Shown: positions 60,513 through 64,000 of the stretch, one piece after another
Layout of the letters: each line of letters starts with the position of its first letter
Numbering within the stretch: position 1 is the stretch's first letter
Assembly (NCBI RefSeq): GCF_949628215.1
Contig: NC_134281.1
Location: 10,736,501 to 10,800,500 of the forward strand
Length of the DNA: 64,000 nucleotides
Reading direction: 5' to 3'
DNA from: Phalacrocorax aristotelis
Taxonomy: Eukaryota; Chordata; Aves; Suliformes; Phalacrocoracidae
Notes under the pieces: generated by a model
Databases searched by the model: none
What the model was told of the DNA's origin: nothing
What the model saw: the letters and a program-made list of their open reading frames with translations, nothing else
Translations under genes and position numbers: made by a program

Positions 60513-60639
60513 GGCTCTAAGCGGTTTAAGTGCATGAAAGGATTTAGAGGGCTTTTTGGACTGCTACGGTTTTTTTTTGGTGTGGGGAACATTGTGAAAC
60601 TAATGATCAAAGTCAGTGCACAAATCAAGACCTCACAAG
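60513..60639 (+). other. Candidate exon 3, coding-compatible
   Basis: An acceptor (GGGGATGTTTTTGCAG, exon from 60513) and a donor (CACAAG|GTAAAT, GT at 60640) bound a 127-bp segment. It is fully open in the frame set by the upstream ATG, starting GSKRFKCMKGFRGLFGLLRF. The middle is hydrophobic (GLFGLLRFFFGVG) and could be a membrane helix or amphipathic segment between basic ends. It ends in phase 1. An opposite-strand frame is also open here, so openness alone is weak evidence. Confidence 0.25.
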
Positions 60640-62075
60640 GTAAATCTTGATGGGAATCTATTTTTCCAAAGATAAATATCTTTCATTGTCATTTAGCTTG
60701 ATAAACTACGTTCTTGGTGGTTTGTCATTGACTGACACTTTAAGCCTGTATTTCCAGTTGGACAGATGTACTAAAGTACATGGTTCAGGGCAATAAAGGA
60801 AATGTTTGATCTGAGGCTGAAAAATGAGAGAACTGCTACTTTATGGCATTCTATAAAGATATAATAAAATATCTATTTATTTGACAAATATGAGAAAAAT
60901 TGAGGATTTATATTTCAAGATGCTGTTAATTTTTCTAAAGTAGTCCCTCTGGATTTTAAGTACTCTTGATTTTTAGAATTTCTGGAGAGGCTAGGAAGAG
61001 AGAAGATGAAAAGGGGAAAAACATTGCAACTATCAATTTTCCAGACCGTTCTCTTTTGTTTTTAAGCATAGGTTACTATAACTAAAGACAATGATACGTG
61101 GTGCATAATGAAAGCACATTCTTAATATTATTTCAGTAACTACATGACAAATACGTCATTCACTTCATGTTTTTAGTAGCTACCAACCTTAATAGCAAAG
61201 GTAACTTCCAGTCTTCATTTGTAGTAAGTTAATGGAATTTGGGAAGTTACAAGTAAGCAACATATGAGCAAAAATGTATTGCCGTGTCACTTAGATTTCA
61301 CTGAAATTTCACAGATGTGTTTACAGTAATCAGCTTTCTAATATGAATGAGTTGCCCTAATACAAATGCTTACAGATTTTGAGTCTAGTTTACCCTTCAC
61401 TAAAGTTAGGAAGAGCCATCTTGCTATGAATTTGATAGTTACAAGGGTCGTCAGTTCTGAGTCTGTATAAAATATGTTCTGCAAATTAGTAAATAGCATA
61501 GCTTGCCTATTTGTATGTCTTTTTTAAAAAAAAAAAGATCTGCACTTGTGACAAATTTTAGGAGTGAAATTGTTAGAGTGAACTTTCACAATTTGAAGTC
61601 TTCTAGTGATAGTATGAGATTTTTAGTTCTTCAATAAGTGTTCATCATCCCACAGTTTTTTGCATTTCTCTTTACTGCCACATACTTGTTATCTCTTAAT
61701 GTATTTCTCTACCCTTTCTGTAATCCATTATGAAAGTCTTTAATTATTTGAGCATCTTTTCTTAAGTATATCATTTGAATGAGAACTTTTCAGTTCAGAC
61801 ATGTGCTTCCTCCACTTAAATTTAAGAATTAATTAGTAGCAGTAGTTTTTTGTGTGATATAAGTGTGTGTCTTCATGGTGTTTTGCCAGTGCACATATGT
61901 CCTTTGTGTGCTCAGAGCCAAATGAGAACTTTTTCCATACAATACAGTGTGGAGATAAATTAGTGATGTCAAGCCAAAGCTAAGAAGCACTGCTGAGAGG
62001 CAGAGTGTATTAGCACAGTATTGAATCCATATTAATATATTAGTATGGCTTCCACTCACCTTGCACTGTATACAG
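60640..62075. other. Candidate intron or gene-free DNA
   Basis: I see no repeat or gene. AT-rich unique sequence; one A-run near 61527-61537. Confidence 0.4.
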
Positions 62076-62144
62076 AGCTATTTGCATCTTCCTTCAAAGC
62101 CCTGTGTGATGCGCCATCAGTGGACTGGCTCTAGGGAAAGCCAG
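62076..62144 (+). other. Candidate exon 4 with in-frame stop
   Basis: An acceptor (CACCTTGCACTGTATACAG, exon from 62076) and a donor (GCCAG|GTACAT, GT at 62145) bound 69 bp. In the phase left by the 60513-60639 segment it reads ELFASSFKALCDAPSVDWL and then TAG. The joined hypothetical protein is 63 residues from the first ATG. The donor is weaker than the others. An overlapping frame open to 62255 in another phase shows that openness is not decisive. Confidence 0.2.
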
Positions 62145-62149
62145 GTACA

Positions 62150-64000
62150 TTTGAGAAAACAGCAAAGAAAACAAAGTGTTACTTTCTGTGTCTTGCATGT
62201 TAATCTGACTACAGCAGTGTCTGCAAATGCTGTAGCTGTCCACCTTGCTAAGTAGCTTTAGCCTTTCCATCCTGAAAGTTGGTATGGTAATGAAGGTGAA
62301 ATTTGGCTTCTACATACTATGCACTAAACATTTGTTCTAAAATATATAGTATGATTATAGTCAGCAGAAGGCTTCAGACTAGAATATTAGTAGTAATCTC
62401 TGACAGAGATGAGTTATTCTTATCAATCTCAGAATTTATACTTTTCCTACAGTGACTCTTATATCAGGATCCTTCACATTTATTTAGTCTTAATATTTTT
62501 CCCTGAGATGTAATAAGGCATAATAGAACTGTAAAATACATGAGGGTTGTGTTAGGTGCATGATGCTTGGCAGATCTGGAACTGATTTTTTAAAGCAAAA
62601 GTGAGTGAAATGGCATTGCTGCAAGGAAAAAGTGGTGTCTTCCTTCACACCTCCTTCACTTAATAATAAAAAAAACCCTGTGGGATGGTGAAATCCTTAG
62701 TCCTAGAAGGGCAAGTGCCTTGCTGTGTGAGTAACAGTTACACACTCATTGTAAATATGTACTGTAGGAGAGTATGACTTCTGTCTTTCACTACTGATCC
62801 TTCACATTTAGCTCTGGCAAAGTGAATCAAAATAGTAGGTCACTCTGAGATTAGTTCCGCGGTGCTATTACTTCTCACTAAGATGCGAGTCATGCAATTT
62901 TGAGTAGTTCTGGCCTGTTTAAAGCCTCTAGATAATAGCAGACAAAAAAGTAAATCAACAGTGATTCTGAAAGCAATTGTTTTGTATGTAAAGGGAATAT
63001 ATATAGAGAAGGAAGAAATAATACAATGGCTTTAGAAGTGTGTTTTTAAAAGGTATTTCTAAAATATCTAGTTCATAATTTAGAATAGTTCAATATAGCT
63101 ATTAATGTAGTCATTCTTAACAAAACAGTTATGCCAACTGAACAAGTGGGAAATTTGTATAGAAAATTATCTAAAATGCAGATGAATGCAACTGGTGTGT
63201 TAGATGTGTAGTGACAGTAGTAAAGTAATACGAACAGAATACTAATTACAGTTTTGATAGCCTTGTTACAAATGCTATGGTTTCTAAACTTTGTTTTCCT
63301 TATAATCAGAAAGTTTAAAATGAACTAATGTTTCAGGCAACAGCATGGAATAAATTTCTAACATCTGATTTTTTTTTCAATTTTAATTTACAGACAATTT
63401 AAAAATATAATTATCTTAGTCAGCAACAATTATTTTGTGGTTAAACATTAACAGATTTCATCACATTTTCCTAAATGCATGATGATATTCTTTTTAAAAT
63501 AGAATGTTACTGTAATGGTTTGTATGTACATTGTTCATGAACTTATCCATATTGACACTGAATTTCTAGTTCATTCAGTCATATCTTTTTTTATAACAGT
63601 TTTCAGTTTTTGTTAGTTTCTGATTGTAAGAACTAAACTGTTCTTTATGAGAAGCTATAGTTATATTCTCCTGGTCAGCATATTGTTCTTATCTATTAAG
63701 AAAATGGTTTCAGGCACAAAAAAAAAATCCAGTAATTAAAAATAATTTAGTTCTTTAACTGGTCTGTGCCTGAACTGAAGCAATGAACATGAACAAAGCA
63801 TATCAAACAAATGAGAGGCAGAGTCTTGTGAAAGGATTTTTCTGTGAGTTGATGAGCTCTTTCAGTTTCCACAGCGAAGGTGCATGTTGTCTCTATTGAC
63901 TGGTTCTACCTGGAGAATTTGGAGATTGCAGCTACTTCTTATGTTCAGGGTCTTCTCTGTTGTCTGAGCGTGTGACCAGAGTATCAGGTTCACTTTCTGG
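62150..64000. other. Gene-free DNA to window end
   Basis: No gene or nameable repeat is visible. An inverted repeat at 63709-63774 (10-bp arms TTCAGGCACA and TGTGCCTGAA, plus inner CCAGT and ACTGG) lies near the end. If the rightward gene from the CpG island is real, this is intronic or downstream sequence. Confidence 0.4.

Noticed and set aside
1-64000. Searched by eye for CRISPR arrays, operons, prokaryotic promoters, tRNA B-box (GGTTCGAAT-type) sequences, telomeric repeats and retroviral genomes.
   Set aside because: None seen; the window is eukaryotic, and spacing-regular direct repeats or tRNA signatures are absent.

Overview
This is a 64-kb piece of vertebrate nuclear DNA, almost certainly from a bird. 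The best evidence is two CR1 LINE 3' ends of the avian type: one at 15481-15784 (minus strand) ending in the ATTCTATGATTCTATGA repeat, and one at 24008-24208 (plus strand) ending in the other avian tail, ATTCTATT. Repeats are otherwise sparse and mostly very old: MIR-like SINE pieces, L3/CR1-like pieces and scraps of amniote-wide repeats. Base composition is AT-rich except for one CpG island. There is no prokaryotic architecture, CRISPR array or rRNA, and I recognised no tRNA or retroviral genome.

Layout. 1-13 kb: no recognisable gene; old repeat scraps, poly-A runs and chance-length open frames. 13.2-15.8 kb: a diverged tandem repeat with homeodomain-like palindromes, a fossil reverse-transcriptase segment from a non-CR1 LINE, and a fairly young CR1. 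16-41 kb: gene-poor, with CR1, MIR-like and L3/CR1-like fragments, microsatellites and single CTCF-like and ZNF143-like motifs. 41.5-42.2 kb: a compact segment with a 51-bp exon-like unit (41801-41851), followed by a MIR-like tail. 42-58 kb: gene-poor, with an old L3/CR1-like fragment and several unidentified protein-like open stretches. 58.3-62.1 kb: the only gene-like district.

The CpG island at about 59.09-59.69 kb looks like a promoter, perhaps bidirectional. It holds a YY1 motif, an E2F-type site and GC boxes. To the right it has a clean splice donor (59470/59471) followed by exon-like segments at 59986-60022, 60513-60639 and 62076-62144, which join in frame into a hypothetical 63-residue protein. 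To the left, a minus-strand donor (59257/59256) could serve a short transcript whose second exon holds a 74-codon frame (58688-58912) with a strong Kozak context and a downstream AATAAA. I recognise neither product, so both are hypotheses. If the window has an undescribed gene, this is the first place to look.

Exon calls rest only on splice-site and reading-frame inspection. Repeat names come from recalled consensus features, not a database search. Boundaries of old repeats are approximate to tens of bases.
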